From Thermoplasmatota archaeon (GTDB lineage Archaea > Thermoplasmatota > E2 > DHVEG-1): a DNA stretch of 6,250 bases. Below, piece by piece: positions 5,544 to 6,250 of this stretch (position 1 is the stretch's first letter; each line of letters begins with the position of its first letter). The notes under the pieces were generated by a model. The model was not told the DNA's origin and did no database searches. It was given only the letters and a program-made list of their open reading frames with translations. The stretch is from NCBI GenBank assembly GCA_030609445.1, contig JAUWCF010000061.1:1-6250 (forward strand), read 5' to 3'. The position numbers were made by a program, and so were the translations under genes.

Positions 5544-5551
5544 TATTTAAA
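5544..5551 (-). promoter_or_regulatory. TATA box of the AOR operon
   Basis: The minus strand reads TTTAAATA, preceded by AATT and followed by GG. Its centre is 26 bases from position 5521, which predicts a leader of about 7 bases before ATG 5514. It is in the 56-base gap between the kinase-like gene and the operon, so the operon can be transcribed independently. Confidence 0.55.
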
Positions 5552-5570
5552 AATTATGACTTATGATTTT

Positions 5571-6250
5571 TTATTGCAGACCCTTTTTTCGTATTTTTTG
5601 AGCAAACTTCCTGATGACCTCCTCATCATTTGGCCTCCATTGAATCTTCTCAAGAAGCGCATAGGCAATTTCATTATTGACATCATGTAAATTCTGTTGT
5701 GTTGACTTCCCATATGATTCAATAAAGATTCTGCAGAGTTGTAACTTTTCATCGGTAAACATTGGATCAGTGCTGAGAATGGATGCGCACATGCCAGCAA
5801 TATCTTCTATTGTTTTTCCGTATCTTGATTCTTCAAAATCAACACCCCAGATTCGATCAGTTAAAATAAAATTTCTTAGTATTGAATCACTACGGATAAA
5901 AACCTTATCCGATTTTTTGAAATATGTATGGAATTTGGAGAACCATTCAGCTAGAAGATGCATCAGCCTCTGTTTTTCTGAGGTTGTAGTTTTTTCATCG
6001 TTTATCACATCACACAGGTTTTCTCCAATAATATAGCTCATCACAATAACGTTATTTTTCTCATCTTTCTCTAGAAAAGTAGGCATGTTTAGTTTTGATG
6101 AACCCTTTTTAAGAATTGCATATTCTGTTTCCATGTTTTTTTTGAAGCCTGGTGCATACCATTTTAGCACACGTGGTTTATCATTAAGAATTACATAGCA
6201 TACCGTGTTTTTTTTACTGATAAATCGTTTTTGAATTACTGTATTTTTGT
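5571..6250 (-). CDS. APH/protein-kinase-like phosphotransferase (5' end outside window)
   Basis: The minus frame is open from the window edge (first full codon ends at 6248) to TAA at 5571-5573, giving 225 visible residues. The GTG at 6170 is not the start: upstream codons continue a kinase N lobe (KNTVIQKRFISKKN, then VCYVILNDKPRVLKWY) with the probable ATP-binding Lys29 in VLKW. Further seen: a helix-C Glu in METEYAIL (about 40-42), hinge-like MSYIIGENL, a catalytic loop RSDSILRN (D121, N126) and the metal-binding DFE at 137-139 in WGVDFEESRYG. This pattern fits the small aminoglycoside-phosphotransferase/RIO/Bud32-like kinases of archaea; HGD is replaced by RSD. Target (small molecule or protein) cannot be told. 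A separate TATA box between it and the AOR operon argues against a functional link, though read-through is possible since only 56 bases separate them. Confidence 0.8.
   Translation of the reverse strand, partial: KNTVIQKRFISKKNTVCYVILNDKPRVLKWYAPGFKKNMETEYAILKKGSSKLNMPTFLEKDEKNNVIVMSYIIGENLCDVINDEKTTTSEKQRLMHLLAEWFSKFHTYFKKSDKVFIRSDSILRNFILTDRIWGVDFEESRYGKTIEDIAGMCASILSTDPMFTDEKLQLCRIFIESYGKSTQQNLHDVNNEIAYALLEKIQWRPNDEEVIRKFAQKIRKKGLQ

Noticed and set aside
5561..5800. Minus-strand open frame of 79 codons
   Set aside because: It lies wholly within the kinase-like gene in another frame and has no family signal or ribosome site.
6168..6170. GTG as start of the kinase-like gene
   Set aside because: The frame stays open to the window edge and the upstream residues supply the expected N-lobe strands and the ATP-site lysine region.

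Overview
The window looks like AT-rich archaeal DNA. The evidence is TATA-box promoters (TTATATAT, TTTAAATA), Shine-Dalgarno motifs of the GAGGTG type, U-rich terminators instead of classical hairpins, and a tungsten-type aldehyde:ferredoxin oxidoreductase (AOR) gene. The lineage cannot be fixed from these genes. A secreted carboxypeptidase next to an AOR would suit an anaerobic, peptide-degrading archaeon such as an uncultured Thermoplasmatota/Euryarchaeota group, but that is a guess.

Layout. Positions 1-135 (+) hold the C-terminal end of a membrane protein. Positions 214-1404 (+) encode a secreted M14 zinc carboxypeptidase with its own TATA box and an inserted pair of acidic DxDGDG repeats. 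The 278-bp gap 1405-1682 separates convergent genes. It holds U-rich terminators for both sides and an unexplained 13-bp hairpin (1510-1574) with a minus-strand TATA box at a suitable distance. Positions 5514 down to 1683 (-) form a tight four-gene cluster: a small membrane-anchored protein that resembles a minimal sulfite-oxidase-type molybdopterin fold, an uncharacterised multi-pass membrane protein, a four-motif ferredoxin, and the large AOR-family subunit. Gaps are 2, 10 and 4 nt, so one transcript is very likely. The cluster starts at a TATA box (5544-5551) followed by a perfect 8-bp dyad (5513-5537) over the predicted transcription start, a likely operator. Positions 5571-6250 (-) encode an APH/protein-kinase-like protein whose 5' end lies outside the window.

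How the genes may work together. The ferredoxin and AOR subunits form a recognisable AorAB/WOR5-like pair: the pterin-bound tungsten (or molybdenum) site oxidises an aldehyde or runs a related reaction, and the polyferredoxin carries the electrons. The two membrane genes in the same operon are the unusual part. They could anchor the enzyme, pass electrons to or from the membrane, or supply metal or cofactor; the sequence does not decide between these. Three departures from the textbook AOR system are visible: one ferredoxin Cys is replaced by Arg, the AOR iron-sulfur motif has CX3CX3C spacing, and the second pterin motif DxxGLC reads GLNGLC.
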